Below are positions 16,169 through 25,466 of a stretch of 64,000 bases of DNA, piece after piece. The stretch comes from Caballeronia sp. SBC1 (lineage in GTDB: Bacteria; Pseudomonadota; Gammaproteobacteria; Burkholderiales; Burkholderiaceae). The position numbers and the translations under genes were made by a program. The stretch's first letter is position 1. Each line of letters begins with the position of its first letter. Below the pieces are notes generated by a model. It searched no databases. It was not told where the DNA came from and worked only from the letters and a program-made list of their open reading frames with translations. The stretch is from NCBI RefSeq assembly GCF_011493005.1, contig NZ_CP049160.1:216711-280710 (forward strand), read 5' to 3'.

Positions 16169-17341
16169 CTACATGCCTCCTTCGACTCGGGGAGAGAACG
16201 TCTGCACGACAAGCAAGCCGTTTTCAGCCGTCAGCAGACTTGGAGCTGCCTGTAGTTGGAAGCGCTTAACAATAATCTTGTCGAGCATCATGGGCTTGAT
16301 CCCGGTTTGCTGAACAAGCGTGCTCAGGCCCTCCTCGTCAAAGTGCGTGACGAGCAACCGTCCGTGGGGGTAGCGCTGCATCCATATGCGGGCGATCGCG
16401 ATTTGTCGCTCGTCGGCTGGGTCGATAATGACAATCGCACTTCCAGGCAGTCCTGACTTGGCGAGTGGGTTGTAGCGGGTCCCCTTGGCTATGATCAGAT
16501 TGCCTTTCTGGTCTCGGATGTCTTGAGGGAACGTGACGCTCAGGTCAACGGTATACCGTGTGTCACGCTGTGCGAGCGGAAGCGGGGTCCCCAGATCCAT
16601 CTGGCGCTTCATGTTTGCAGCCGTTCGACCTTGCCATGCCTTCCAGTCGTAGTGCTGCATGCGGTTGCGGAACACGTCGGCGAGATCCTGCTCGCTCACG
16701 GGCCACGTCATACCGGTAGCGCGAGATTTAACACCGGCGTCGATATCGCGGGTTGCAGATTCGATGGAGATTGCTCCGTCGACGCGATACCACTTGTGAT
16801 CAATAACTGATTCGTGCATCACGACGGGCACTCGCGTCACGCCCCACCTTGCGAATGCCTGGGGAAGAACTGCAACGACAGGCTGGCCCTCGCGTAGGCG
16901 ATTTTTGAAGTCCGTCACGGCCTTGATGTGTTCATTGGTCTTGCGCCCGTTGTTGCCTTCCAGACCACGCAGAAAGAACACAACGTCACGCCGTCCGCGG
17001 CCTTCGTCCAGCAGGGCTGAGAGTTCACGATCGGGCATTGACATCGAAATGAAGACCGCAGTCTTGGCTTTGAGAACCGCTTCGGTCGCGGGATTTTTCC
17101 CGTTGTCATGCGTCGTCGGACCTCCGAACACGGACTGCGCCTTGAGCGCGCCGGCTCGGATCTGCTGGTTCTGTTCACGGACGATCGCCAGAACGTCGCT
17201 GGTCGCCCCTACGCCGGCGCCAATGTTCGTGCCGGTCACCCCGGACTGCGCATGTGCGAGTTGCGCAATGACTGTGACTCCAGCGAGCAGCGCTGAGATT
17301 TGCCTAATCCAGCAACGCATCTTTAGTGACGATTTGATCAT
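16169..17341 (-). CDS. traW: TrbC-TraW fusion, F-type pilus assembly protein
   Basis: 390 residues from the ATG at 17341 (GGGGA ten bases upstream), giving a signal peptide ending AQLAHAQ. The N-terminal domain (about 80-215) is TrbC-like: TAVFISMSMPDRELSALLDE, FFLRGLEGNN, VPVVMHE. The C-terminal half is TraW-like: YTVDLSVTFPQDIRDQKGNL, YNPLAKSGLPGSAIVIIDP. F encodes these as separate proteins; fused forms are known in related systems. Acts in the periplasm with TraU in pilus assembly. The start overlaps the end of the S26 peptidase gene by about 38 bases. Confidence 0.9.
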   Translation of the reverse strand: MIKSSLKMRCWIRQISALLAGVTVIAQLAHAQSGVTGTNIGAGVGATSDVLAIVREQNQQIRAGALKAQSVFGGPTTHDNGKNPATEAVLKAKTAVFISMSMPDRELSALLDEGRGRRDVVFFLRGLEGNNGRKTNEHIKAVTDFKNRLREGQPVVAVLPQAFARWGVTRVPVVMHESVIDHKWYRVDGAISIESATRDIDAGVKSRATGMTWPVSEQDLADVFRNRMQHYDWKAWQGRTAANMKRQMDLGTPLPLAQRDTRYTVDLSVTFPQDIRDQKGNLIIAKGTRYNPLAKSGLPGSAIVIIDPADERQIAIARIWMQRYPHGRLLVTHFDEEGLSTLVQQTGIKPMMLDKIIVKRFQLQAAPSLLTAENGLLVVQTFSPRVEGGM

Positions 17342-17819
17342 GACGAATCGGTCCCCAGTAACGGGAGTCATATGAACGGTATTCGGATCCGAACACGAAG
17401 TACTGGCCGGCAGGAATGCGGTACCGGGTGTCCCACGTGTTGACGGGCTTGAAGAAGTGCTGCGCACCCCGCGCGAGCGTGCCAAGGATCTGGCCGTTAA
17501 TGCTGATGACCCCATGACCGATCACCACCGTGTCGCCGGGCACACCGGCAACAATCTTGGTCATGAGTGCACCCCGCGGAAACAGGGATGCCTGTTCGTT
17601 TCGGAAGGTGACGAGATCCCCGCGCCGGATCACACCTGTATCGATGCTTCCCCAGTACCATTCCCACGGGAGGCAACCGGTTTCTTCACGGTCGAAAAAT
17701 ATGTAGCCGTGACGGTGCAGCAGATCGGCAGACGGCCGCGCCCCAAAGAGTGCGACTGGAACGAACGCCAGTATTGCCGCAATGAGCATAGCGTTCCGGA
17801 CGGGCAATCTAGTTATCAA
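17304..17819 (-). CDS. S26-family signal peptidase-like protein (TraF/TrhF/TrhP type)
   Basis: 171 residues if it starts at the TTG at 17819, which has GGAAG eight bases upstream and overlaps the trbI stop; the first ATG is at 17789. One N-terminal membrane segment (MLIAAILAFVPVALFG). The S26 lysine box is clear (LMTKIVAGVPGDTVVIG), as is the C-terminal YFVFGSEYRSYDSRYWGPI block. The serine-box position reads ETGCLPWEWYW, with Cys where S26 enzymes usually have the catalytic Ser. In RP4 and R27 such enzymes process and cyclise prepilin, so pilin maturation is the expected role; activity is uncertain because of the Cys. Confidence 0.8.
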   Translation of the reverse strand: MITRLPVRNAMLIAAILAFVPVALFGARPSADLLHRHGYIFFDREETGCLPWEWYWGSIDTGVIRRGDLVTFRNEQASLFPRGALMTKIVAGVPGDTVVIGHGVISINGQILGTLARGAQHFFKPVNTWDTRYRIPAGQYFVFGSEYRSYDSRYWGPIRHDQIVTKDALLD

Positions 17820-18516
17820 GTGCCGGGCTTCCAATGGAGGGACTTGTTGGATTGCTTCCGACGGAGCTCGCGGCGCTATCCGGTGCGGCAGCCGGCGCTG
17901 CGCCGGGGAGCGCGTCGGGCGCAACGATTTTCTGCGCACGCGACCAGTCAAGACCAAGCTCGATGGCTACCTGCGCGCTAACGTCAATTCCCGCAGGCGC
18001 AGCGACAATGGCCTCCCGACGGACCAAGAGGCAGCTATCGGCAAGCGCGCTGATAGTCGCATCCATTTTCTGCAGCTGGCTACGGTAGAAAACCTGTGCC
18101 TCAGCGGCAGATTTTCCGTTGGAGCGGGTCAAGAGGTCTGCCACCATCAGCGATGTAAGGCGACTCATATCAATCGTGCGGTAGCAGGTGGCACTTCCCG
18201 CATTTGGCGTCGAGGACTTGAACCAGGCGAGTGGCGAAATGGACGGCATATGTGCGACCAGCGCGCGGCCTCCAAACAGCAAACCTGTACATACCAGCGC
18301 GACGGTCGCGACCAGCCGGAGCATGCCCCAAAGACCAGCGCGCGACGATGGGGCGGCCGCGGCCGCAGTATCAGCGATGGCGCCCGTACCCGACGCCCGC
18401 GAATCGATGGGACCGTCGTCGGCGCGCTGGGTATCGTTCGACGTCGGCGTGCCGAGGGTAGGTTCGGACCGGGGAGGGTTCTGAGGCACGTCGGGGCTAG
18501 GCGAGCTCTCGCTCAT
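17809..18516 (-). CDS. trbI: TrbI, F-type inner-membrane pilus regulator
   Basis: 235 residues: Pro/Ser/Thr-rich cytoplasmic N-terminus of about 65 residues, one membrane helix (LVATVALVCTGLLFGGRALV), then a periplasmic domain with the TrbI-type stretch (MSRLTSLMVADLLTR to LADSCLLVRREAIVAAPAGI DVSAQV). F TrbI influences pilus outgrowth and retraction. The start overlaps the traC stop (ATGA). Much longer than F TrbI (128 residues) because of both tails. Confidence 0.75.
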   Translation of the reverse strand: MSESSPSPDVPQNPPRSEPTLGTPTSNDTQRADDGPIDSRASGTGAIADTAAAAAPSSRAGLWGMLRLVATVALVCTGLLFGGRALVAHMPSISPLAWFKSSTPNAGSATCYRTIDMSRLTSLMVADLLTRSNGKSAAEAQVFYRSQLQKMDATISALADSCLLVRREAIVAAPAGIDVSAQVAIELGLDWSRAQKIVAPDALPGAAPAAAPDSAASSVGSNPTSPSIGSPALDN

Positions 18517-20960
18517 GCGTTTTCTCCGCGAATGAATTCATGAACAGCTTCGATGACGTCGTCGCCGCGGTCTGCTGCGGCGAGGATCACGTGTTTCTCG
18601 GCGCCTTCCGATGAGAAGAGCACCTGGTTGAATCGCGATTCAACAAGTCTTGCGATTCCCGAGCCGCTCTCGGTCCGGAAGTAGATCTCGGAATATCCAC
18701 CGCGACCCTTGATAGTGTGAACACTGCGTAACAAGTCGGCCTCCGCTTCGCCGATATCCATCCACCCGTTTTTGCGAGCCAGGTTGATGGACTCAGATGC
18801 CTGCTGCATGATGAATTTCGTCGCAGCAGTGCCGGCGATGGTCGGGCCATGCGGACTGTTGTAGAGCTGTGTGAGGTTCTGAAGAATCAACCCAATCGAC
18901 CCGGTTTCTTTGCGAACCTTCGCATACAGTTGGGCGATGAAGCGAGCGAAGGGTTCGTCGGGCATGATGTCGCCGCCTTCCTCAATCACGAGGATTTTTT
19001 GCTGTGCGCTCCCCTTCGTCGCGTACATGTCCTGTTCGCAGCGGATCATCAACAGCTGCTGGATTACCTGTTGCAGGTGAGGTTGCGATCGCAGTTCGAA
19101 GAGCTCGAACGTGACCAGCTGCGCGTCGGCATGTAGCGTGTTCGGGCCAGAGAACCATGCGCCGTACGGACCTTCAGTGGTGAACGGGTAGAGCTTGCGC
19201 GCAAGTTCACGGCTGATTTCGTCATTTGCCTGGTTCATGAGGTACTGGTAGACCTGAGTGACCTCCATGGCGGGCCCGTACGATGCCCACACGCTCTTAA
19301 TGGAGGACATGATCCGGACGGCCTCAGACGAACGGGTGGGCTCGTTCGGATTGGCCATCTTGCAGAGGAGGGCCTGCAGCACGCCGATACTTTCGTCAAT
19401 GTCAGTGACGTTCGTAAAGGGGTTGAGGCTGTCGCGGGTCTTGTCCGTAAATTCGATGTAGTCGCCGTGATGAGCCTTGGTGAACTTTCCGTGTGAACGA
19501 CGGATGTCCAGAATCCGAACGATCGCGCCGAGCGCGAGGTAATCCTGCAACATGCGCTGCACGGCAAACGACTTTCCCGCGCCGGCGTCAGCCGTCAGCA
19601 ACCAGTTGAAGTTCGAGTTACGCCCGTGAAAAAGGTCATAGCCAAACGGGCGGCCGCGGCGAGTGGTCAGAAGCATCGCGTTACCGTAACCTCGCCACTC
19701 GTCGATCACGGGCAGGAACTGCGCCGCATGAACCGAACCCATTGTGAAGAACCGGCGCGTTCGTTCAATGCTGCGGGCGCTAGGGCATAGAGGTAGGGTG
19801 TTGTAGAAATTCGGCCACGTGATGTGTTTTTCGAGGGACATCTGCATGTCCTTCCCAGAAAAATACGACTTGAGTCGCGCCGCCATACGATTGATATCCC
19901 GCGCTGAGCGATTAAAGAGCGCGAGCGTGGTATTGACTTCAACGGCGTTGGCCCCGGAGTCGAGCGCCGATATCAGTGTATCGAAGCCTTTTTTCTTCGC
20001 GGCAAGAAGCGGCACCCACTTGAGTAGGGGGCCGAACGCCTGCTGAGTTATGAGCACTGACTTTGTTCGCACTCCACCGATCTTTTTGCTTTGCTCAGGG
20101 ACGTGGACGGTTGTGGTTAGAACAAATGGCATGCTGATTTGCGTGCCGGTTCCATCGGGCGTTCCGCGCAGCAGGTCCATGAGATACAGGCTGGCTTTTT
20201 TGGGGTATTTCGCCGTCGTCATCAATCCGATATGGACGTGCCCCGCGCTGGTTGGAGAGTCGGCGCGAATCGTCGACTTCAGCTGTTTGATACGCTGGCT
20301 GGGAGTGAAGATTTGATCACGAATGGATTTATCTTCATCGTACGAGCGATTCCACTTTCCATACATGTCGAAGTAGCGACGCAGGACTGCCAGATACTCG
20401 TCGGGACCGATCGGCTCGACGGGAAGCTTCGCTGCCTCGTACATCGCCTGCACGCGGTCACGCAGTTCGCGGAACTCTGCTATCTCAGATGCCTTAGGGA
20501 AGGGTATGCCTCGCGTCGGAATTTTTATTGCCACATAGTGGCGGGCATCGAGCACGCGTGTGGTCAAAGTCGGTGCGAGTCGCTGGTGGGCAGCAGCAGC
20601 GATAAAATTTGCGCGATCATCGCACGCGACTTTCGCTACTCGGTTGCCGTATGGGCTATGTACACGCGCTTCCCGGTACGGGGAAAGCTGGTCGTCCAGA
20701 TCGGGGACAGCCATCTGGATGTCCTGAATGAATGTGCCAGGCGGGTAATGTTCGCCGAGCACGTTCTCAAGCATCTTTTGGATGTTGATGTCCGCACCAG
20801 TAATGAAGTCACCCTGAAGAAGTGCGCCGAGCGCACCGTCTTCGAAGAAGAACATATTGTCGTCGGCAGCAAGACAGGTAAAAGCGTCTCCCGGTCGGTT
20901 GCGATCAAGCATTTCAGCTATACGGTCGGTAGCACCCATCAGAAGTCCAGTTTGAGTCAA
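18513..20960 (-). CDS. traC: TraC, F-type T4SS ATPase (VirB4 family)
   Basis: 815 residues, the usual TraC/VirB4 length. Walker A is TADAGAGKSF at about 460-468; Walker B is KILVIEEGGDI at about 656-666. The C-terminal NGWMDIGEAEADLLRSVHTIKGRGGYSEIYF block is typical of TraC. Cytoplasmic ATPase that energises pilus assembly. Separated from the upstream pilin gene by a terminator and about 145 AT-rich bases, so it probably has its own promoter; it heads the traC-trbI-S26-trbC/W-traU run, which is coupled by overlaps. Confidence 0.95.
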   Translation of the reverse strand: MTQTGLLMGATDRIAEMLDRNRPGDAFTCLAADDNMFFFEDGALGALLQGDFITGADINIQKMLENVLGEHYPPGTFIQDIQMAVPDLDDQLSPYREARVHSPYGNRVAKVACDDRANFIAAAAHQRLAPTLTTRVLDARHYVAIKIPTRGIPFPKASEIAEFRELRDRVQAMYEAAKLPVEPIGPDEYLAVLRRYFDMYGKWNRSYDEDKSIRDQIFTPSQRIKQLKSTIRADSPTSAGHVHIGLMTTAKYPKKASLYLMDLLRGTPDGTGTQISMPFVLTTTVHVPEQSKKIGGVRTKSVLITQQAFGPLLKWVPLLAAKKKGFDTLISALDSGANAVEVNTTLALFNRSARDINRMAARLKSYFSGKDMQMSLEKHITWPNFYNTLPLCPSARSIERTRRFFTMGSVHAAQFLPVIDEWRGYGNAMLLTTRRGRPFGYDLFHGRNSNFNWLLTADAGAGKSFAVQRMLQDYLALGAIVRILDIRRSHGKFTKAHHGDYIEFTDKTRDSLNPFTNVTDIDESIGVLQALLCKMANPNEPTRSSEAVRIMSSIKSVWASYGPAMEVTQVYQYLMNQANDEISRELARKLYPFTTEGPYGAWFSGPNTLHADAQLVTFELFELRSQPHLQQVIQQLLMIRCEQDMYATKGSAQQKILVIEEGGDIMPDEPFARFIAQLYAKVRKETGSIGLILQNLTQLYNSPHGPTIAGTAATKFIMQQASESINLARKNGWMDIGEAEADLLRSVHTIKGRGGYSEIYFRTESGSGIARLVESRFNQVLFSSEGAEKHVILAAADRGDDVIEAVHEFIRGENA

Positions 20961-21038
20961 GGTTGCCGAATGTGTCTGTCGAGATTATCACCAATCGCAA
21001 TAAGATAATTATTTGCACCTAATGGAAACTATCAGGCG

Positions 21039-21061
21039 AAAAAAAACCGCCCGATGGGCGG
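21039..21061 (-). terminator. Terminator between pilin and traC
   Basis: On the minus strand CCGCCC-atc-GGGCGG followed by eight Ts, 44 bases after the pilin stop. It would separate abundant pilin mRNA from the downstream traC transcript or allow only partial read-through. Confidence 0.9.
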
Positions 21062-21104
21062 CTAAGAGACCGGATTGCGGGGAACAATCCGTCACGAGGA
21101 CTAG

Positions 21105-21428
21105 CTAGAAAATGGCCGAGAACATGCCAGTGAGAATGGTCGGGCCGTAGATAGCGGTTAGCGTGATGCCAAGACCCAGCAGCACGCCGCCGAGCGACCC
21201 GCGAGCAACCGCAGAAATCAGTGCGATCGCAATCCCCAGCAGTGCCAGCATTTTGCCGCCCGAACCACTGAGAACACCTGTCAACCACTGGACAACCGTA
21301 TCGAAAGTCGAGTCGCTGCCGGCGAACGCGTGGACTGCCACCAGGCACACCGTGAGAATTACGACAATCTGCAGTACCAGCTTTTTGCGGGATTTCGGAT
21401 CTGCCCAGCGTTCCTTCAGATTGGCCAT
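21105..21428 (-). CDS. traA: Conjugative pilin (TraA/TrhA-like)
   Basis: 107 residues from the ATG at 21428 with GGAG five bases upstream; the frame can be read from 21443 without such a site. Leader of about 36 residues with a basic start (KERWADPKSRKK) and a hydrophobic segment ending AVHAFAG, then a mature part of about 70 residues with two hydrophobic helices separated by a short basic loop (ARG), the F-pilin architecture. Probable substrate of the S26 peptidase. Position between traV and traC; in F, traA precedes traL, so the order differs. Confidence 0.8.
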   Translation of the reverse strand: MANLKERWADPKSRKKLVLQIVVILTVCLVAVHAFAGSDSTFDTVVQWLTGVLSGSGGKMLALLGIAIALISAVARGSLGGVLLGLGITLTAIYGPTILTGMFSAIF

Positions 21429-21515
21429 GTCGGCTCCGTGCAAGGTTCAAAGTGGCTTGAATGATAATTCATAATCGCACTGTGATTTAACGGTATGTTA
21501 TCCGATTTTACCAAA

Positions 21516-22094
21516 TCAGTTACTCGTGTTGGCAGTTGGCAACTGACTTTGTGACTGCGCACGAGCAACAGGGCGCGCAGGGTTAGGCCGGCTTCCACCA
21601 GGACCGGACGTCACGAGTACTGCGCTCGTATTCGGGCTCGGGTCGATTCGGTAGGGCACGAGCGTCTTCGCCTGAGAGGTGTTTGAGTTATTGCCAATTG
21701 ACCAACGGCGCGGCGTCACTTCGACGAAGACGATGCTTGGAAAATGGAGTTGCTGCTGATCGTCCTGCCACGTGTTGATCCACAGTCGCATGATTCTTGC
21801 CGGTTCCATTACGGGCATAGACTGCTGGACGGGTTCTGGCAGGCTGACCTGAATGGCTGACACGGGTTGCGGGTCAAGGAGACTTTGGCGCACATCCCTG
21901 CTTGACCCCTTGGCTTCGGCCGCCTCGACGGCCGCAGGGTTGTTAGACATCGAATACGCTTCGCGCGCGGATACGCACCCTATTCCCTGGCCGCCCGGGC
22001 AGGACGGTGAAGAGGAGCCGATCCCGAACATCGATGCACAGCCGGACAGTGCTGTCGCCGTCAACGCGGCGGCCAAAATTGAATGGAAGCGCAC
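21516..22094 (-). CDS. traV: TraV, outer-membrane lipoprotein of the T4SS core
   Basis: 192 residues with a lipoprotein signal and lipobox LSGC (Cys19). Downstream are CPGGQGIGCVSAREAYSM, the TraV cysteine-containing block. C-terminus is Pro/Gln/Ser-rich. TraV anchors TraK and TraB to the outer membrane. Starts ten bases after the traB stop. Confidence rests on lipobox, Cys motif and position. Confidence 0.85.
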   Translation of the reverse strand: MRFHSILAAALTATALSGCASMFGIGSSSPSCPGGQGIGCVSAREAYSMSNNPAAVEAAEAKGSSRDVRQSLLDPQPVSAIQVSLPEPVQQSMPVMEPARIMRLWINTWQDDQQQLHFPSIVFVEVTPRRWSIGNNSNTSQAKTLVPYRIDPSPNTSAVLVTSGPGGSRPNPARPVARAQSQSQLPTANTSN

Positions 22095-22103
22095 GGCTCG
22101 TCC

Positions 22104-23408
22104 TTAAATGGGAAGGCTTACGCCTTTGGTTAGGATCACATCGACCTGTCGCAGAGGATTGATTTCGACGACTGGGACAATCTCCTTTGCGAGGTCGGTG
22201 TAGTGCTGGGCGGCGTTCGCGAAGGCTTGACCGATCGGAGCAGCTATTTGCTGGCCGTTGTTACTGTTGCTTCCAAGTTGGACATTCACACCACTGCTAT
22301 GGATGTCCGATGCTTCGGTTGCGACATAGGTCGCAACGCCTTCGCCGACCGACCCTATGAGCGCGACGCGAATGGCGTTTGCAATGAAGGCGCCGTCTTT
22401 GGCATCAAGGGTTCCGCGCAGGCCCGGTTTCCCGTCTTCACCGACGACGTAACCGTCAACAGCCACTTCGACAACGCGCCCCCCCTTCAGGACGCAAGAC
22501 ATACGTTCGGCTCGCAGATTTGCCCGGGCAGTAGACAGGTCTCCTGTCCCGGAGACCATGAGGAAGCAATCCTTGACGGACGCGCGTTGCTTGCCGGGGA
22601 GGATGGCGTCTTTGTCGAGCCGGATGAGCATCGGGACCGGATCTCGCTGTGATGCCCGGGTCGTCGGAAAATCTCCACCGTTGATTGCGAGGCCGCTCGT
22701 GATGCTTCCCATCGGCAGGAACATCTGCGGGCCGTCAGTAGCCTTTGTGTTTCCGGATTTCGACACGCTGGCCCCGCTCGCAGGTGGAGAGGCGGCCGGA
22801 GTGTCGGTCGTATCCCCCACGACTTCAATGCCGTCCGGCTGATCGTTGTCCGAGCTGGTCGCGCCATCACCGCTGCCATGTGGCGGACTGATTGGCGAGG
22901 CTGCGGCGGGCCCAGCGCCGGGCAATGGGCTGTTCAGGCGGGGCTGCCCGGAGCCAGGAAACGGCGATGATCCAGGAGGCGAAATTCCGTCGCCGCTTCC
23001 TGGAGTCGGAAGCTGGGAATTCGTTCCAGTAGCGCCCGCGCTCTGGCCGTGCGTCAACGCTCCAGGACCGCCTGAACTGGTGGGATTGTCGCGTTGCTGC
23101 GTCTCGAGCGCGCTGAACCGGTGCTCCGTCTCATTCTGTTGCGACTGGAGGCGATGATCCATGTCCAATAACTGGCGCTGGATTGCCGTAACGGTCGCAT
23201 TAACATCGGTAAGATCCGTATTCCGCTGAGGTGGGGCAACCACGTTCACGCTGAGTTTGTCGCTGGGCGGCTTCGGAGGCGTCGTCTTGACGCTGAATAT
23301 CCACGCGCCCGCACCGAATGCGAGGATCGTGCCGACTACAACAGCGCGCTTCTGGCGGGCAGGCGTCATCAGCGCCCAGTTGCGTTTGAGCTGGTCGAAC
23401 ATGATCAC
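22104..23408 (-). CDS. traB: TraB, T4SS core channel protein (VirB10-like)
   Basis: 434 residues: short cytoplasmic N-terminus (NWALMTPARQKRA), one membrane helix (AVVVGTILAFGAGAWIF), a coiled-coil stretch (MDHRLQSQQNETEHRFSALE), a Pro/Gly/Ser-rich region to about 230, then the VirB10/TrbI fold including RDPVPMLIRLDKDAILPG, VKDCFLMVSGTGDLSTARAN and the channel region near the C-terminus. Spans inner and outer membranes. The start (GTG at 23408 or ATG at 23402) overlaps the traK stop. Confidence 0.95.
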   Translation of the reverse strand: MIMFDQLKRNWALMTPARQKRAVVVGTILAFGAGAWIFSVKTTPPKPPSDKLSVNVVAPPQRNTDLTDVNATVTAIQRQLLDMDHRLQSQQNETEHRFSALETQQRDNPTSSGGPGALTHGQSAGATGTNSQLPTPGSGDGISPPGSSPFPGSGQPRLNSPLPGAGPAAASPISPPHGSGDGATSSDNDQPDGIEVVGDTTDTPAASPPASGASVSKSGNTKATDGPQMFLPMGSITSGLAINGGDFPTTRASQRDPVPMLIRLDKDAILPGKQRASVKDCFLMVSGTGDLSTARANLRAERMSCVLKGGRVVEVAVDGYVVGEDGKPGLRGTLDAKDGAFIANAIRVALIGSVGEGVATYVATEASDIHSSGVNVQLGSNSNNGQQIAAPIGQAFANAAQHYTDLAKEIVPVVEINPLRQVDVILTKGVSLPI

Positions 23409-24574
23409 ATCACCTGTTTGGCGAACATGATGAACACATCCGTGGTTTCGCCTGGGCGCACCGCGAGGTTCGGAAAGATGGTGACCGCAAGCACGTGCTC
23501 GCTGCCAAACGCCTCTTCAGACAGCGTGACGGATTCCGTTCCTGCGTTGGTTAGGTGGTATCGATAAATGTCCGCGTCAGAGCCTGCATACCGGCCAACA
23601 GGGCTCGCCTTGATGGGTCCCGAGATGGCCATCGGCGCATCGAGCGGCGCCTGCGTGTAGCCGTCCGGTATCTGGCCAAGTACCGCCTGTTTCATGGCGG
23701 CCGTGATGCCACCAACATAGCTCGAGTCTTCGCCTGCGGATTGGGCTATGTTGCTTCTCTCGGGAATGGCGCCGTCGAGTACAAGCGTGACGGAACGGCC
23801 GGCGATCTTCGCGGGCAGTAGGTGAAGGGACACAACGGGCGAGTTTGCTACCGCAGCATCCTTTACGAAAACGGTGGTCTCTTCCTTCGGCGAAAAGAAA
23901 ACATCCGTACCCAGGACCCGAGAGCCTGAAGGATCCTCACCCCCAACTTTCTTGGCGATGACCTTCGGGGTCGTGAAGGGCGTTACCACCATGTTTGGCT
24001 GCGTGCATGAGACCTGAAAGTCCTCGGTCACGCCGTGCCGTACGTGCAGTACGGCAGGGTCCACCCCCGGCATCTGATCCACCGTCGGATTTGGCGGAGC
24101 CGGAAAGTGCACACGTGGCGCAACGCGCGGGGTTTGCGGCGGTAGATTGACTGTCGGAACCGTCGGGGCGGCCCGCGCTGGACTCTGCACGACTTCTTCG
24201 CCCGGACCAAGGCCGTAGGTCGGCGCGTCGTCCGTTTGGCCGCTCTTGAGGGAATTCACAAGCCGGGAAATGTCGGCTCGCGTGAGTATGGGCGGCAACG
24301 TCTGATTTGCCGGAGCGACCGCGGCCTGGCGTGGCTGCACCGCAGCCGGAGCGGCGGCGAATTGGGCAGACATGTCAGGTGTTGTCCCGGTCGGGGGATC
24401 CATCTCGATGTGAACGTTCTGCACAACGCCACTGTCCTGCGCGAATACTGTAGCGGGGGCCGCGGCGAGAGCGATAGTGAGCAACGCGATGGCCCGGGCC
24501 ACGGGCAAGCTCCGGAAGCTCGTTATACGCCGACGGCCGACAGGCTGCTTGATAGATGGGGATAGCGTATGCAC
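23405..24574 (-). CDS. traK: TraK, T4SS core secretin-like protein (VirB9-like)
   Basis: 389 residues from a GTG at 24574 with AAGGGA six bases upstream; longer frames read into traE. Signal peptide ARAIALLTIALAAAPATVFAQ, Pro/Ala/Gln-rich linker to about 190, then the TraK domain (VTPFTTPKVIAKKVG, TTVFVKDAAV, SVTLVLDGAIPERSN) ending in LAVTIFPNLAVRPGETTDVFIMF. Forms the outer-membrane ring with TraV and TraB. Confidence 0.9.
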   Translation of the reverse strand: MHTLSPSIKQPVGRRRITSFRSLPVARAIALLTIALAAAPATVFAQDSGVVQNVHIEMDPPTGTTPDMSAQFAAAPAAVQPRQAAVAPANQTLPPILTRADISRLVNSLKSGQTDDAPTYGLGPGEEVVQSPARAAPTVPTVNLPPQTPRVAPRVHFPAPPNPTVDQMPGVDPAVLHVRHGVTEDFQVSCTQPNMVVTPFTTPKVIAKKVGGEDPSGSRVLGTDVFFSPKEETTVFVKDAAVANSPVVSLHLLPAKIAGRSVTLVLDGAIPERSNIAQSAGEDSSYVGGITAAMKQAVLGQIPDGYTQAPLDAPMAISGPIKASPVGRYAGSDADIYRYHLTNAGTESVTLSEEAFGSEHVLAVTIFPNLAVRPGETTDVFIMFAKQVM

Positions 24575-24584
24575 GGTCGATCCC

Positions 24585-25466
24585 TTATAGGCTTCCGGTT
24601 GATGCGTTGGCGGGATCGCGCCCAGTCGGCGTGACGGGTAGCGCAGGTGCAGGCCCCGAGTCGCGACTAGCCGCCGGAAGCCCACCGGCCGGAACCGGCT
24701 GGGAGATACCCGCGTTAGTGCCGGTGCGGTGACTTGGCGCAGCACCTGGGCCGTCGGTCGGATTTACGCGACCCTGCCCGCTTTCAAGAGCGCCCCGGAT
24801 GTCATCGGCCTGAGGTGCGATATTGGGATGCAGACGATCTCTGACTGTAGTGTTCGACGTAGCTGCCGGATGAGTTTTCTGCCATTGCAGAGTGCGGGCG
24901 GGACCCACGTACGAAGTGAAACCCGTGATTTTCGGCAGACCCGCAACCATGTGCATGGTCATCTCGTAGGTAACAGGTAGTTGAGCCACTGGCTGAGCGG
25001 TAGTCTTATACGCAGTCGTGTTGAGCGTTCCTTCGATGAACACCTTGTGGGTGGACGCCTCCCAGGCCGTGTTATGAGGAACGAATACGTTCAAGGCGCC
25101 GCTCGTCGTGTACGCCGGATCATCGGCGATCGCATAGATCTGGTCGCGCACAGCCGGGTAAATCGTCGAATCAACGATGAATGCCAGATGGTCCGCAACG
25201 AAATGTGCGGTTTGCGGCGTCACCGATCCAACGGCACTCGCGACGTACAGGCCCCACGACTCATAGAAGTTGGATGACGCGCTGTCCCAGGCAACGGAGT
25301 ATTCGGCAGTCATGTTGGGCGGCTGTTCCACGAGCCGCTCATGCATAGACGCGATCTTGAATGTGAGCGCCAGGTTGGCCAGAACGAGCCCGCCAATCGA
25401 GGCGGCGAGCCAGTAGTTCGCGTTGCGCGTGCCGTCCCAGGTTTGAAAGAGGCGAGGCATCTTCAT
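24585..25466 (-). CDS. traE: TraE, inner-membrane T4SS protein (VirB8-like)
   Basis: 293 residues: membrane helix near 18-36 (YWLAASIGGLVLANLALTF), then the TraE periplasmic domain (WGLYVASAVGSVTPQTAHFVADHLA, TYEMTMHMVAGLPKITGF). The domain ends near 200; a Pro/Gly/Ala-rich tail of about 90 residues is extra compared with F TraE. Start overlaps the traL stop (ATGA). Confidence 0.9.
   Translation of the reverse strand: MKMPRLFQTWDGTRNANYWLAASIGGLVLANLALTFKIASMHERLVEQPPNMTAEYSVAWDSASSNFYESWGLYVASAVGSVTPQTAHFVADHLAFIVDSTIYPAVRDQIYAIADDPAYTTSGALNVFVPHNTAWEASTHKVFIEGTLNTTAYKTTAQPVAQLPVTYEMTMHMVAGLPKITGFTSYVGPARTLQWQKTHPAATSNTTVRDRLHPNIAPQADDIRGALESGQGRVNPTDGPGAAPSHRTGTNAGISQPVPAGGLPAASRDSGPAPALPVTPTGRDPANASTGSL

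Noticed and set aside
20139..21008. 289-residue plus-strand frame opposite traC
   Set aside because: Lies inside the clear TraC gene; no start site or family features.
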